This document shows positions 36,972 to 46,585 of a DNA stretch of 64,000 bases, in pieces. This DNA comes from DAIOEK01 sp963828285. GTDB lineage: Bacteria; Chloroflexota; Anaerolineae; Anaerolineales; Anaerolineaceae. The notes under the pieces were generated by a model. The model worked only from the letters and a program-made list of their open reading frames with translations, had not been told where the DNA came from and did no database searches. Where the stretch lies: assembly GCA_963828285.1 (NCBI GenBank), contig CAWHEB010000002.1, forward strand, positions 868,001-932,000, given 5' to 3'. The stretch's first letter is position 1; each line of letters starts with the position of its first letter. Position numbers and translations under genes: made by a program.

Positions 36972-37157
36972 ATCACCATCCCTGCAAAAGATGTCCCTAG
37001 AATAGCATAGAACCATGTTAAAGTCAAAAAATGACCTCTCTGGGCATGATATAATGAAATTCCTCTCAATTATTGAGACACTTTTTCTCTCAAACGGAAT
37101 TTTACAGACCCACATGTAGATCAAACCCAATTTATACCCAATTTCAGGAGGTGGTAA

Positions 37158-38492
37158 ATGGAACCATTGAAACTACCCGGACCTAAGACCCGTGATTTGG
37201 TGGAACGAGACCATGAAGTGATCTCCCCATCCTATCCGCGGGGGTACCCATTCGCGATGGATCATGGAATTGGCGTTGAAGTGTGGGATGTAGATGGAAA
37301 CCGTTTTTTAGATTTTGCCGCAGGGATAGCAGTAAACTCCACTGGGCACAGCCACCCCAAAGTTGTCAAAGCAATACAGGAACAAGCTGAGAAATTTATC
37401 CATATCTCGTCGGACTATTATCACGAGAAGTGGGTAGCACTTGCTGAAAAATTGGATGAAATTGCGCCTTTTGCTGAATCAGCAGTTTCATTTATGACCA
37501 ATTCTGGCACCGAAAGCATAGAAGCAGCGATTAAACTGGCACGCCATACGACCGGGCGAAGCCAGTTCGTTGGATTTCTGGGCGGCTTTCACGGCCGTAC
37601 CATGGGTGCAGTAACATTCACAGCCAGCAAAGCTTCATATCATCGCGGATTCTTTCCGCTAATGAATGGCGTTACCCACGCTCCATTCCCGGATACCTAT
37701 CATCCCCTGCTGCACCAACGATCTGGTGAAGATTATGGGGAAACGGTGGTTCGCTACATCGAAGAACAGCTATTTGGCAAACTGATCCCCGCGGATGATG
37801 TTGCCGCAATTCTTGTCGAACCCATTCAGGGTGAAGGCGGATATATTGTCCCGCCTGCCCATTTCTTCCCCCGATTGCGCGAGTTGTGCGATAAAAATGG
37901 AATCCTATTAATCGTAGACGAAGTGCAATGCGGCATGGGGCGGACAGGTGCGTGGTGGGCGATCGAGCATTTTGGGATCGAGCCGGATATCGTTTGCACC
38001 GCCAAGGGAATTGCCTCCGGGATGCCCTTGGGGGCGATGATTGCCAGACGATCCGTGATGGATTGGCCAAAAGGTTCCCACGGGAATACCTACGGAGGCA
38101 ATCCCATCTCCTGCGCCGCTGCCCTGGCGACCATCGATCTGATCGAAAATGGGATGATGGCCAATGCTGCCGAGGTAGGCGCTTACACTCTGCAGAAGCT
38201 GAAGGAAATGGCGATCGAACATCCATCCATGGGTGAAGTCCGTGGTAAGGGATTGATGATCGGGATAGAATTTGTCTCGGATGTTGCAAGCCACAAACCC
38301 GACCAGGTATTACGCGACCTTGTTGTAGATCTGGCGTTTGAAGCCGGTCTATTGACACTGGGCTGCGGAAAATCAGTTGTTCGCATATCACCTCCGTTGT
38401 GCATCACCAAAGCTGAGATCGATGAAGGACTAGCCATCTTCGAGACGGCTTTATGTGTCGCCGAAGAAGAAAGAGTACATGTTACTGCCTGA
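37158..38492 (+). CDS. Class III PLP-dependent aminotransferase
   Basis: A 444-residue fold-type I enzyme. The PLP Lys is K283 in TAKGIASGMPLG, and the pyridine-binding Asp is D254 in LIVDEVQCGMG. NSGTESIEAAIKLAR is the phosphate-binding region. It most resembles 4-aminobutyrate, acetylornithine and related omega-aminotransferases; the exact substrate cannot be fixed. GGAGG precedes the ATG by 5 bp. The histidine kinase gene overlaps its end by 14 bases. Confidence 0.88.
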   Translation: MEPLKLPGPKTRDLVERDHEVISPSYPRGYPFAMDHGIGVEVWDVDGNRFLDFAAGIAVNSTGHSHPKVVKAIQEQAEKFIHISSDYYHEKWVALAEKLDEIAPFAESAVSFMTNSGTESIEAAIKLARHTTGRSQFVGFLGGFHGRTMGAVTFTASKASYHRGFFPLMNGVTHAPFPDTYHPLLHQRSGEDYGETVVRYIEEQLFGKLIPADDVAAILVEPIQGEGGYIVPPAHFFPRLRELCDKNGILLIVDEVQCGMGRTGAWWAIEHFGIEPDIVCTAKGIASGMPLGAMIARRSVMDWPKGSHGNTYGGNPISCAAALATIDLIENGMMANAAEVGAYTLQKLKEMAIEHPSMGEVRGKGLMIGIEFVSDVASHKPDQVLRDLVVDLAFEAGLLTLGCGKSVVRISPPLCITKAEIDEGLAIFETALCVAEEERVHVTA

Positions 38493-40035
38493 TCTGCGCA
38501 TCCGCCAAAGGGAATACCTTCTCGAGATCGCACGAGCCCTGACCGAAGAACTCGATCTGGATAAGCTCTTGAGCCGCATCTTACGCGTCTCATTAGAGAT
38601 GCTGGCCGGTCAAGCAGGGATCATAGCCCTGCGCGAGACTCCGGGTGGTTGGCGCGCGGCTGCGGCAGATGGACTGCCGGCTAATTTTCTGAGATATATT
38701 CAGCCGTTACTGCGCCAAATTCCTGAAGAAGACGACCCGGCTAATTCCGAACTGCCGGCACTCAACAGAATCCTACAAGATATCGCTTCGGTGGCCAGCT
38801 TTGGCTACCTGACAGGGGTTGGTTTGCCGCTGGTTGCCCGCGGACAGGTGATCGGGGTCATTTTCGTATTCCGCAGTTATTCGGATGTGTTCTCCGCCAA
38901 TGACCGCCTTTTACTGCGCAGTTTTGCCAACCAGGCGGCGGTGGCGGTATCCAATGTACAGCTTATTAAACAGGCTACCGAGGACAAGCAGCGTATGGAT
39001 GCGCTGATCGATTCCGCTGCCGACGGCATTCTGGTGCTTTCGGCGGATTTCAAGGTCATGCGCTGCAATCCCAGTTTTGCTCACCTCAGCCAGCGGAAAG
39101 CCAAAGAGATTGTCGGACTTCCACACGAGGAAGCCATCCGTTTTGCCAAACCTACCCAGAATCCGACCCTCGATACGGCAGTAAAAAAAGGTTGGCCGCT
39201 GACCAAAGAGTCCACTTTATATGTGGAAGGCGATCTAGTCCGCGAGGCACCGTATCCCCCCATCCCGGTGGGGATCACCTACGCGCCACTGATCAACGCG
39301 GAAAACGATTTGGTGAGCATCATTGCTTCGGTGCGGGATATCACCCGCTTCCGCGAGGCAGAAGAACTCAAGAGCACTTTCATCTCGATCATCTCGCACG
39401 AACTGAAAACGCCGGTGGCATTGATCAAGGGTTATGTCAGCACATTGCGACGGGAGGATGCCGATTGGGACCGTCAGGTCATTTCGGACAGTCTGGCGGT
39501 CATCGAAGATGAAGCCGACCATCTGACCGGCTTGATCGAGGATCTGCTGGATGCGTCGCGATTACAGTCCGGGGGATTGGCGTTGAAGCAGTCGGACATC
39601 TCACTACCGAAGATCTGCGAATCGCTGGTCGAGCGCTTCAAATTGCAGACCCATGAAAATACTTTCAAGCTCAGCTTCCCGGAGGATTTCCCGGTCATCG
39701 TTGCCGACGAGACACGCATCCGGCAGGTGATCAGCAATCTGATCACGAACTCAATCAAGTTTGCACCACAAGGGGAGATCAGACTTTCCGGTACGGTACT
39801 TTCCGATCAGGTGGTGGTGACCATTTCGGATGAGGGACCGGGCATTGAGAGCAGTGATGCTCCGCATGTGTTCGACCGTTTTTACCGCGCTCCGCATGCC
39901 GCGCGAAAGACCAAGGGGGCCGGGTTGGGGCTGTACCTGGCACGGGCGATCGTGGAGGCGCACGGCGGGACGATCTGGGTGGAGACCAAGAAACATAGCG
40001 GTGCGCAGATCAGCTTCTCGCTGCCTAAGGGATAG
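38479..40035 (+). CDS. GAF-PAS sensor histidine kinase
   Basis: A 518-residue kinase. GAF is at about 12-165, PAS at about 172-290, HisKA with H307 in FISIISHELKTP, and HATPase with N box (SNLITNSIKFAP), G1 (DEGPGIE) and G2 (GAGLGLYLA). No membrane helix is seen, so it senses a cytoplasmic signal. It starts inside the aminotransferase gene (ATG at 38479; the GTG at 38455 is less likely). No response regulator is adjacent; the one at the window end may or may not be its partner. Confidence 0.9.
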   Translation: MLLPDLRIRQREYLLEIARALTEELDLDKLLSRILRVSLEMLAGQAGIIALRETPGGWRAAAADGLPANFLRYIQPLLRQIPEEDDPANSELPALNRILQDIASVASFGYLTGVGLPLVARGQVIGVIFVFRSYSDVFSANDRLLLRSFANQAAVAVSNVQLIKQATEDKQRMDALIDSAADGILVLSADFKVMRCNPSFAHLSQRKAKEIVGLPHEEAIRFAKPTQNPTLDTAVKKGWPLTKESTLYVEGDLVREAPYPPIPVGITYAPLINAENDLVSIIASVRDITRFREAEELKSTFISIISHELKTPVALIKGYVSTLRREDADWDRQVISDSLAVIEDEADHLTGLIEDLLDASRLQSGGLALKQSDISLPKICESLVERFKLQTHENTFKLSFPEDFPVIVADETRIRQVISNLITNSIKFAPQGEIRLSGTVLSDQVVVTISDEGPGIESSDAPHVFDRFYRAPHAARKTKGAGLGLYLARAIVEAHGGTIWVETKKHSGAQISFSLPKG

Positions 40036-40271
40036 GGATTTCTCATTCAGTTTTGCAAAAATGTGATTCATTTATTATTTGTTTCAAATGAATATTCAGT
40101 TTCTCATCAAAATTGGGATTTAGCTGGATCAAGGGTTGTTGTAGGCGGTTTGGCTAGTGTTGATCGGAATATTTTCCTTGGATTGGGTATCTAATTTAGA
40201 ATTTTAGTTCTAATTATGATTATAGCGATAGGGTAAGAAGGTGTCAACTGTCATTTGTGACAGGTCGGAAA

Positions 40272-40339
40272 GCAGGGCGGACACACACGCCCCCTACGGG
40301 GGTGATATACCCACCCGGGCATGATATCCGCTCCCTACG
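40272..40339. repeat. GC-rich palindromic intergenic repeat, copy 1
   Basis: About 68 bp built from nested inverted repeats: outer GCGGA/TCCGC, inner CCCCCTACGGGGG, and GATAT/ATATC flanks. It is almost identical to the copy at 41715-41781. The core also appears as a short version at 41621-41647. It is a REP- or MITE-like mobile or structural repeat. Confidence 0.75.
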
Positions 40340-40474
40340 CAAAATATTTGCTGTGATAACACCAAGATAAACAGATCAAGTCAACCCACAGAATCGGTAT
40401 AGAATTAAACCCATAAATCAGTCTGCTTATATGCCCGATGCGGGCCGGTTGTCGAGTGGATGATGGTTGTGGAT

Positions 40475-40513
40475 GTTGAGTTGGGTTTCGCAAAATCCGC
40501 TCAACCCAACCTA
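40475..40513. repeat. Palindromic repeat upstream of the lipoprotein gene
   Basis: GTTGGGTTTCGC-like and CGCTCAACCCAAC-like arms form an imperfect palindrome. Its left arm (40475-40495) recurs in inverted orientation at 41129-41148 downstream of the lipoprotein gene, differing by one base. Confidence 0.7.
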
Positions 40514-40584
40514 CCAGTGTCAAATATTTTTGGGTAATGATGTTCTTCTTCAGAATCCTTACAATCACCCATAGGAAATTTATA

Positions 40585-41109
40585 ATGCAACGGAAAATTT
40601 GTTTTGTTACATCAATGCTTTTTATATTAATTTTTACAATAATCGGCTGTTCAGTAAAGCAACCATTAATATCCAGAGAACTTGAGGGTTCCTTTTCCGA
40701 TAAATTCCCAATTGCAGATATGAATAAGAGTATTCAAATAGTAGGTCGTGACAATAAAAAATACTACCCCATCGAATCGGAAATTGGTATTCTTGTTAAG
40801 AATAACTCGAATCAACAAGTCTTCTTCAATACAAAAGAACCTGTCTTTCGGATTTTCCTAGTAGTTGATGATGATTGGAAAGAAATTGAAAATGCGGTTG
40901 TTTACTTTGGTGAAGACTTTTACTTAGAACCGTCGGACAATCTTGATTCCGAATGGATAACTGGGGTTCGACCAGATATTGATGTTTCTTCGACAGAAGA
41001 AAACGATAAATTGCCGATTCGTATCTTTATTCAAGGAGAAAAGATTATTGATGGGAAAAAATCCGGGATACAAATAGGAGCTTTTATTGATGTTGTCGTT
41101 AAATATTAG
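40585..41109 (+). CDS. Small lipoprotein, unknown function
   Basis: A 174-residue protein with a lipoprotein signal ending in IIGC (Cys at about residue 22), so it is exported and lipid-anchored. The remaining sequence is mostly beta-rich and acidic (VVDDDWKEIENAVVYFGED). No family is recognised. AGGA lies upstream of the ATG. The gene is clearly more AT-rich than its neighbours and is bracketed by inverted copies of a repeat, suggesting recent acquisition. Confidence 0.65.
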   Translation: MQRKICFVTSMLFILIFTIIGCSVKQPLISRELEGSFSDKFPIADMNKSIQIVGRDNKKYYPIESEIGILVKNNSNQQVFFNTKEPVFRIFLVVDDDWKEIENAVVYFGEDFYLEPSDNLDSEWITGVRPDIDVSSTEENDKLPIRIFIQGEKIIDGKKSGIQIGAFIDVVVKY

Positions 41110-41128
41110 CCGTGGCTGGGTAGAGACT

Positions 41129-41148
41129 TTTTGCGAAACCCAACTAAC
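41129..41148. repeat. Inverted partner of the repeat arm at 40475-40495
   Basis: TTTTGCGAAACCCAACTAAC is the reverse complement of the 40475-40495 arm except for one base. The pair encloses the lipoprotein gene. Confidence 0.7.
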
Positions 41149-41186
41149 GACTTTGTATTTCTCAAAATAGGGATGGTTTTAAAGAT

Positions 41187-41390
41187 ATGTTAAATGAGTA
41201 TGACATAGTAAGGCTAAAACGAGAGATACCCAACAAAGGTCTATCATCTGGGGCAGTTGGGACAATACTCCTAATTTATGATCAATCCCCATTACCACCG
41301 GCATATGAGGTTGAATTTACTGATGGAAATGGAAATGCACTAGCAATTCTCGCTGTGAAAGAGGATGAAATTGAGGTAGTCGATACATAA
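41187..41390 (+). CDS. DUF4926-type small protein
   Basis: A 67-residue protein (MLNEYDIVRLKREIPN ... AVKEDEIEVVDT) that matches the short DUF4926 family of beta-rich proteins, which often sit in accessory or toxin-related loci. No partner toxin is visible. It is as AT-rich as the lipoprotein gene before it. Function unknown. Confidence 0.75.
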   Translation: MLNEYDIVRLKREIPNKGLSSGAVGTILLIYDQSPLPPAYEVEFTDGNGNALAILAVKEDEIEVVDT

Positions 41391-41620
41391 CAGATCTACC
41401 CATTAATCAGATAAATATGTATGCGTAACAAATTAAAGCCTGAGTAATCGAAACCATCTTAAGTGGCAAAAACGAAATCGGAATCATCTACATGTCTCCT
41501 CATAAACTTATGTCCTTGAAGAAACTGGGTTGATAGGGATGGGCGGTTTTCGACCTCTCCCTACCCTACCAGTCGATAAAGCTGACTGGCACGATGTCTC
41601 CTCGCCAGGGGAGGGAAAAC

Positions 41621-41647
41621 GGGCGGACACGCAGGTCCGCACCCTAC
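41621..41647. repeat. Short form of the GC-rich repeat
   Basis: GGGCGGAC and GTCCGC pair around a short loop, followed by ACCCTAC as in the full copies. Confidence 0.6.
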
Positions 41648-41714
41648 ACAAGATCGAAAACCGAATCCCCCCTCCCCCCCTTGTCCGCATAATTCGCGGA
41701 AGGGGGGCAAGACA

Positions 41715-41781
41715 AGCAGGCGGACACACAGGCCCCCTACGGGGGTGATATACCCTTCGGGCATGATATCCGCACCCTACG
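41715..41781. repeat. GC-rich palindromic intergenic repeat, copy 2
   Basis: Matches copy 1 (40272-40339) over nearly its whole length with only a few differences, all in the loop or at one end. Confidence 0.75.
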
Positions 41782-41925
41782 GACGCCGTCGCAATGACCG
41801 GCAGGTTGGGGATTGCCGCGTCGTAAAGAACACTCCTCGCAAAGACATATAGTGCAGAACGGTTCGGGCGGAGAAAAAATACGGTGCACAAGGTGTTAAT
41901 TACAAAGGCATGATCTTTTCCAGAA

Positions 41926-41934
41926 TGGTATAAT
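41926..41934 (+). promoter_or_regulatory. Extended -10 promoter of the CpXC gene
   Basis: TGGTATAAT is an extended -10 element; transcription would start about 28 nt before the ATG at 41969. A clear -35 is lacking, as expected for extended -10 promoters. Confidence 0.55.
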
Positions 41935-41968
41935 TTGACTTCATTCTACTTAAGAAAGAACGACTTCT

Positions 41969-43318
41969 ATGCCACAAACCAGAACATCCTGCCCGCGCTG
42001 CCGCCAACCCGTTATGGCGGATATCAATCAATTATTCGATACCAATTCCGATGAAACAGCCAAACAGAAGATCCTTTCCGGCCAGTTCAATCAGATCCAA
42101 TGCCCATCCTGCGGATACCAGGGAATGGTTTCCACACCCCTTGTTTACCACGATGCCGATAAAGAACTGCTGCTGACCTTCTTCCCACCCGAGCTTGGAC
42201 TGCCCCTGAATGAACAGGAAAGAATGATCGGTCCGATGATCAACCAGGTCATGAACAAACTGCCCCAGGAGAAGCGCAAAGCTTACCTGCTGCGTCCCCA
42301 GACCATGCTTTCGATGCAGCATATGCTGGAAAGAATACTGGAAGGCGACGGCGTGACCAAGGAAATGATCCAGGATCAGCAGAAACGGATCGATGTCATC
42401 CGCCAGTTGATGCTGGCTACCGTGGATACGCGGGAAACCATCATTGACCAGAACAAAGACCTGTTTGACGAGCCTTTCTTCGCCATTTTCAGCAGATTGC
42501 TGGAAGGCGCGATGATGTCACAGGATCAGAATACTGCCAAACAACTCTCTGAAGTTCAAAAGCTGCTGCTCGAGAAGACCTCATTCGGGCAGGAGATCAT
42601 GAAACAGAATTCGGAAGCTGAAGCTGCTGTGAAATCGCTGCAAGAAGCCAGCAAAGATGGTCTGACCCGCGAGAAACTGGTGGATTTGATCGTTGCCGCT
42701 CCGAGCGAGATCCAGGTAGCCACCATTGTCCGCCTGGCGAGGAATGGTTTGGATTACTCTTTCTTCCAGATACTCTCTACGAAGATCGACGCTGCGACCG
42801 GGGATGAAAAGACACGACTGACCGCGCTGCGCGAATCCCTGTTAAAGATGACCGCCGAACTGGATCTGGAGATGCAGGAACAGGCAGCCAAGATCAAGGA
42901 ATTGATCGACAAGGTCATTGAAGCACCTGATATCGAAAAGACAGTCGAGCAAATATTACCAGCAGTCAACGAAGTATTCGTGGACGTACTCCGCAAAGAG
43001 ATCACAGACGCCAGAGCCTCATCGAACCTGGAACGATCCGCGAAACTGCAAAAGATCGTGGATGTCATCCAGAAAGCATCCGCTCCCCCGCCGGAATACG
43101 CTTTCATTGAGAAATTACTCGCAGCCGAAAACGAGGAAGCGATCACGAAACTGCTGGATGAATCGTCTGCCATGCTCACCCCCGAAATGCTTCAACTGGT
43201 CTCCGGCTTGATCGCTCAAGCTGAAGAACAAAAGGAAGAACCGGAAGTGGTCGAAAGACTTAAACTGATAAACCGGCTGGCACTACGAAAATCCATGCAA
43301 GCCAATCTTGCGAAATAG
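41969..43318 (+). CDS. CpXC-domain protein with long helical region
   Basis: A 449-residue protein. Two zinc-binding pairs at the N-terminus (SCPRCRQ and QCPSCGYQG) match the CpXC domain. The remaining 350 residues are helical and charged with coiled-coil character, with no membrane segment. Function is unknown; such proteins may act as large scaffolds. It has its own extended -10 promoter and terminator. Confidence 0.78.
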   Translation: MPQTRTSCPRCRQPVMADINQLFDTNSDETAKQKILSGQFNQIQCPSCGYQGMVSTPLVYHDADKELLLTFFPPELGLPLNEQERMIGPMINQVMNKLPQEKRKAYLLRPQTMLSMQHMLERILEGDGVTKEMIQDQQKRIDVIRQLMLATVDTRETIIDQNKDLFDEPFFAIFSRLLEGAMMSQDQNTAKQLSEVQKLLLEKTSFGQEIMKQNSEAEAAVKSLQEASKDGLTREKLVDLIVAAPSEIQVATIVRLARNGLDYSFFQILSTKIDAATGDEKTRLTALRESLLKMTAELDLEMQEQAAKIKELIDKVIEAPDIEKTVEQILPAVNEVFVDVLRKEITDARASSNLERSAKLQKIVDVIQKASAPPPEYAFIEKLLAAENEEAITKLLDESSAMLTPEMLQLVSGLIAQAEEQKEEPEVVERLKLINRLALRKSMQANLAK

Positions 43319-43352
43319 TTCTTATCAGGCTAAACAACTCGTTCGAACTCAT

Positions 43353-43384
43353 CCTCGTATCCAACAAGTACGAGGATTTTTTTT
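43353..43384 (+). terminator. Terminator after the CpXC gene
   Basis: CCTCGTA (43353-43359) pairs with TACGAGG (43369-43375), followed by a long T run. Confidence 0.9.
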
Positions 43385-43455
43385 GGATTGTAACAACCTG
43401 AACTTTTCCCAAAGCTGTCATGGTGCTACAATTTATCCAAACCTCGGAGGATTCT

Positions 43456-44676
43456 ATGCAAGATGCTGTCATTGTAGATGCGATCCGTACACCAATCGGC
43501 GCCCTGGGAGGCAGTCTGGCGGGTTACCGCCCGGACGATCTGGGTGCATTCATTATCAAATCCCTTGTGGAACGTAATCACCTGGACGGGAAACTGGTGG
43601 ATGAGGTGATCCTCGGATGCGCCAACCAGGCAGGCGAAGACAACCGCAATATTGCCCGCATGGCGACGCTTTTAAGCGGACTGCCCGTGGAAGTACCCGC
43701 GTTCACCGTGAACCGATTATGCGCTTCCGGTCTGGCCGCAATCAACCTGGCTGCCAGAGCGATCCGCTGCGGAGATGCCGATGTCATCATTGCCGGCGGT
43801 GTGGAAAGCATGACCCGCGCTCCGTATGTATTTGGCAAAGCTGAACAGGCATATTCCTTCGGGAACCTGACGGTATTCGATTCCGCGCTGGGTTGGCGAT
43901 TTACCAATCCAAAGCTGACCGAGATGTACGGAACCCAGCCCATGGGCGAAACCGCTGAAAACATCGCCGAAGAATTTCATATCTCGCGGGAAGAACAGGA
44001 TAGCTTTGCAGTTGCCAGCCATCAGAGGGCAATTGCAGCCATTGATTCATCCAAGTTTGCAGAAGAGACCATTCCTGTTCCCGTTCCACAGAAAAAAGGC
44101 GATCCCATTCTGTTCACCACGGACGAACGTCCCAGACGGGATACCACCATGGAGTCGCTCGGAAAACTCAAGCCAGCTTTCAAAAAAGACGGCACAGTAA
44201 CTGCCGGAAACACTTCCGGTTTGAACGACGGCGCCGCAGTATTACTGGTGATGAGCGCTGAAAAAGCAGCAGAATTGGGATTGAAACCGTTGGCTCGGTT
44301 TGTATCATCCGCATCAGCGGGATTGGAACCGCAGGGTGATGGGATTAGGTCCGATCTATGCCACAGGCAAGGCGCTCAAAAAAGCTAATCTCAAAATCGA
44401 TCAGATCGGATTGGCAGAGATCAACGAAGCGTTCGCAGTTCAGGCTTATCACCTGTATGCGCGAATTGGGACTGCCCCATGAGATCACCAATGTCAACGG
44501 CGGCGCGGTTGCGCTGGGTCATCCGCTGGGATGCTCAGGTGCACGGATCACAGTCACCCTGCTGCACGAAATGCAGCGCCGGGCATCTGCACAGCCAGAA
44601 GCCATTCTACGGACTGGCTACCTTATGCGTTGGCGTTGGTCAGGGTGAAGCCACCATTTTGGAATGGATCGGATAA
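43456..44676 (+). CDS. Acetyl-CoA acetyltransferase / thiolase (three frameshifts)
   Basis: After removing three single extra bases (near 44333, 44446-44447 and 44604) the gene encodes about 405 residues. The nucleophilic Cys is in NRLCASGLAA; EINEAFA, GGAVALGHPLGCSGAR and LCVGVGQG provide the other catalytic residues. It condenses or cleaves acyl-CoA units. Each correction gives unbroken thiolase sequence, and the three together return to the starting frame, so the natural C-terminus LEWIG is in phase. GGAGG precedes the ATG. Degradative thiolase and biosynthetic acetoacetyl-CoA thiolase cannot be separated here. Confidence 0.88.
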
Positions 44677-44727
44677 GCATTTCGAACGAAAAATGAGAAA
44701 TAACATAATGACGATAGAGGGAATCAA

Positions 44728-45668
44728 ATGGACAAAAAACTTACCAGAAAAGCAGTCCTGGTTTTGATCTGTATAGTACCGTTGACCATGGGCTGCATCT
44801 TAACCAATATTGCCCGGTCCGCTTTAGCGGATGGGCAGGAAACCTCACCAACTGATACAAATCCAAGTAGAGACCGAACCCGCCGAAGAAACGGTTCCCA
44901 CAGTGGAGGTCACTGTTCCGACAATCGAACCTGCAGAGACCGTTCCTACCGAGGAGAAAGCTCAAGAACCAGCCCATGAGACGATCTGCACAGATGTGGA
45001 CGAACTGAGAATCTGCATCCCGCAAGGCCTGGCGGACAATCTGGTGGTCAGCACCGTACCCGAATTCACTGCGGAAATGGGAGCCCCCTGGGATGTAGCA
45101 CCCAGAACACCGCCTGATCGATCTTCAAGGGTATCTGATCACGAATGCGTTTTGGAAGCCGCAAATCATCATTTATCCCATCGAGGCATATAAGGCTACT
45201 TCCCCGGATGAGATCAATACGCTGATATCCGATCTGGACGCATTGCTGGCACAAAAACCGGATCAAATTAACAACACCCCATTCCTGCCCTTTGTCAATG
45301 CCGCTTCCATCCTGGATGCCCGCCCGGTGTATTATGACGATGAGACATTATCTGTCAGGGGATACAGCGTCTTGACCCAATTCGGACAATCCTTCTGGCC
45401 GGTTAACAATAAAGATATGTTCTACACCTTTCAAGGGATGACGACTGACGGAAAATACTGGATCACCATGACCTTGCCGGTCACCCAGCAAGATCTGCCA
45501 GCCAATGGGGATTACATCACCAGCCAGGATTTTGAGAAATTCGCCAATGATTTTCCGACTTACATTGCCAACGTCAGGGAAGCAATCAATCAAGCCGATC
45601 CTGCCACGTTCAATCCCACATTGGACAAATTCGATTTGATCATCAATGATTCATTTTCAAAGAATTAG
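44728..45668 (+). CDS. Lipoprotein with Pro/Thr/Glu spacer (two frameshifts)
   Basis: After correction of two single extra bases (between 44838 and 44868, and near 45104) the product is about 312 residues. A lipoprotein signal ends at LTMGC. A spacer rich in Glu, Pro, Thr and Val (EETVPTVEVTVPTIEPAE) follows, then a folded domain of unknown family (EHRLIDLQGYLITNAFWKP, later YDDETLSVRGYSVLTQFG). The protein is probably anchored outside the membrane. GAGGGAA precedes the ATG. It is followed by the WD40 gene after 9 bp. Confidence 0.7.
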
Positions 45669-45677
45669 GGGGAACGC

Positions 45678-46553
45678 ATGAAACTGATCAACTCTTTCCA
45701 GGCGCATGACAGCCATGTGGGCGGTGTCCTGTTCTCTCCGGATGGGAAAGAACTCTTCTCCGCAGGAATGGATGCTCTCATCCAGCGTTGGAGCACAAAT
45801 ACCTGGGAGAAGGTTGGGACGTTGTCAGGACACGAGAAGTCAGTCAATTGTCTGGCTTTTTCACCAGATGGGAAAAAACTGGCTTCGGGATCCACTGATG
45901 ATCAGATCCGCATCTGGTCGTATCCCGCCGGGGAACATCTGATGACCTGTGTGGGTCATCGCAATACTGTAGCAGATCTCACCTTCTCGCGGGATGGGAA
46001 ATATCTTGCTTCCTGCTCTTATGACACGAAAGTGAAACTTTGGAACGCGGAGACAGCCGAACTGCTGTTCACCTTTCAAGATCATCTCAAGAATGTAGCC
46101 GCAGTGGACTTCACCCCGGATAGCAAACAACTGGCATCCGGCGGCATCGGCGGCGATATTCTGGTCATGTCCGTCCCGGACGGAGCCTGTCTGCAGCGAC
46201 TCAAAGGACATGAAGGGGTTGTGGCAGCGACCGTGCTTTCCCCAGACGGATCGATCTTATATTCGATCGGCTACGAAGGAAAATTGCGCGGCTGGGATAC
46301 CCAGACCTGGCAGCAGAAATTCGAGCTCAAGGTGGATGCTCCACGCATGCTACCGATGGATATTTCACCGGATGGGAAAACCATCGCCATCGGTGCGGAT
46401 CACAAGGTGCTGCTGGTGGACGTAACCAATTTGTCTGTGATACAGGATGAAAAAGTGGAAGCGAAAGGTGTGTATGCCTTATCCTTCTCACCGGATGGAA
46501 AATATCTGGCATGTGGATCCGCTGACAAGCTGGTACGGATCTGGGAATTGTGA
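45678..46553 (+). CDS. WD40-repeat protein
   Basis: A 291-residue protein consisting of about seven WD40 blades. The repeated FSPDGK motif occurs in most blades (LFSPDGKELFSAG, AFSPDGKKLASGS, SFSPDGKYLACGS), and blades end in forms such as IRIWSYP, VKLWNAE and VRIWEL. It forms one complete beta-propeller, probably cytoplasmic, for protein binding. GGGGG/AACGC precedes the ATG. It overlaps no gene but is 32 bp from the glycosidase start. Confidence 0.9.
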   Translation: MKLINSFQAHDSHVGGVLFSPDGKELFSAGMDALIQRWSTNTWEKVGTLSGHEKSVNCLAFSPDGKKLASGSTDDQIRIWSYPAGEHLMTCVGHRNTVADLTFSRDGKYLASCSYDTKVKLWNAETAELLFTFQDHLKNVAAVDFTPDSKQLASGGIGGDILVMSVPDGACLQRLKGHEGVVAATVLSPDGSILYSIGYEGKLRGWDTQTWQQKFELKVDAPRMLPMDISPDGKTIAIGADHKVLLVDVTNLSVIQDEKVEAKGVYALSFSPDGKYLACGSADKLVRIWEL

Positions 46554-46585
46554 CCGGGAAAGATCTATCAAAAAAGAGGTTGAAG

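Larger units (their letters stand above)
40036..40584 (+). other. Gene-free 549-bp region with two palindromic repeat elements
   Basis: No coding signal is found. It holds a copy of the GC-rich repeat described at 40272-40339 and a second palindromic element at 40475-40513. The sequence left of the repeats is AT-rich. Confidence 0.7.
41391..41968 (+). other. Gene-free 578-bp region with GC-rich repeats
   Basis: No credible gene is found; open frames here run through the palindromic repeats on both strands. It holds the partial repeat at 41621-41647, the full copy at 41715-41781, and another GC-rich inverted segment near 41670-41712. A promoter for the CpXC gene closes the region. Confidence 0.7.

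Noticed and set aside
37672..38391. 239-codon minus-strand frame opposite the aminotransferase
   Set aside because: The plus-strand enzyme has every family motif; the antisense product is rich in Arg, Pro and Ser with no fold signature.
41508..41891. Open frames of 127 and 72 codons on both strands in the repeat region
   Set aside because: They run through palindromic GC-rich repeats, are rich in Pro, Arg and Cys without any motif, and occur on both strands at once; no ribosome site.
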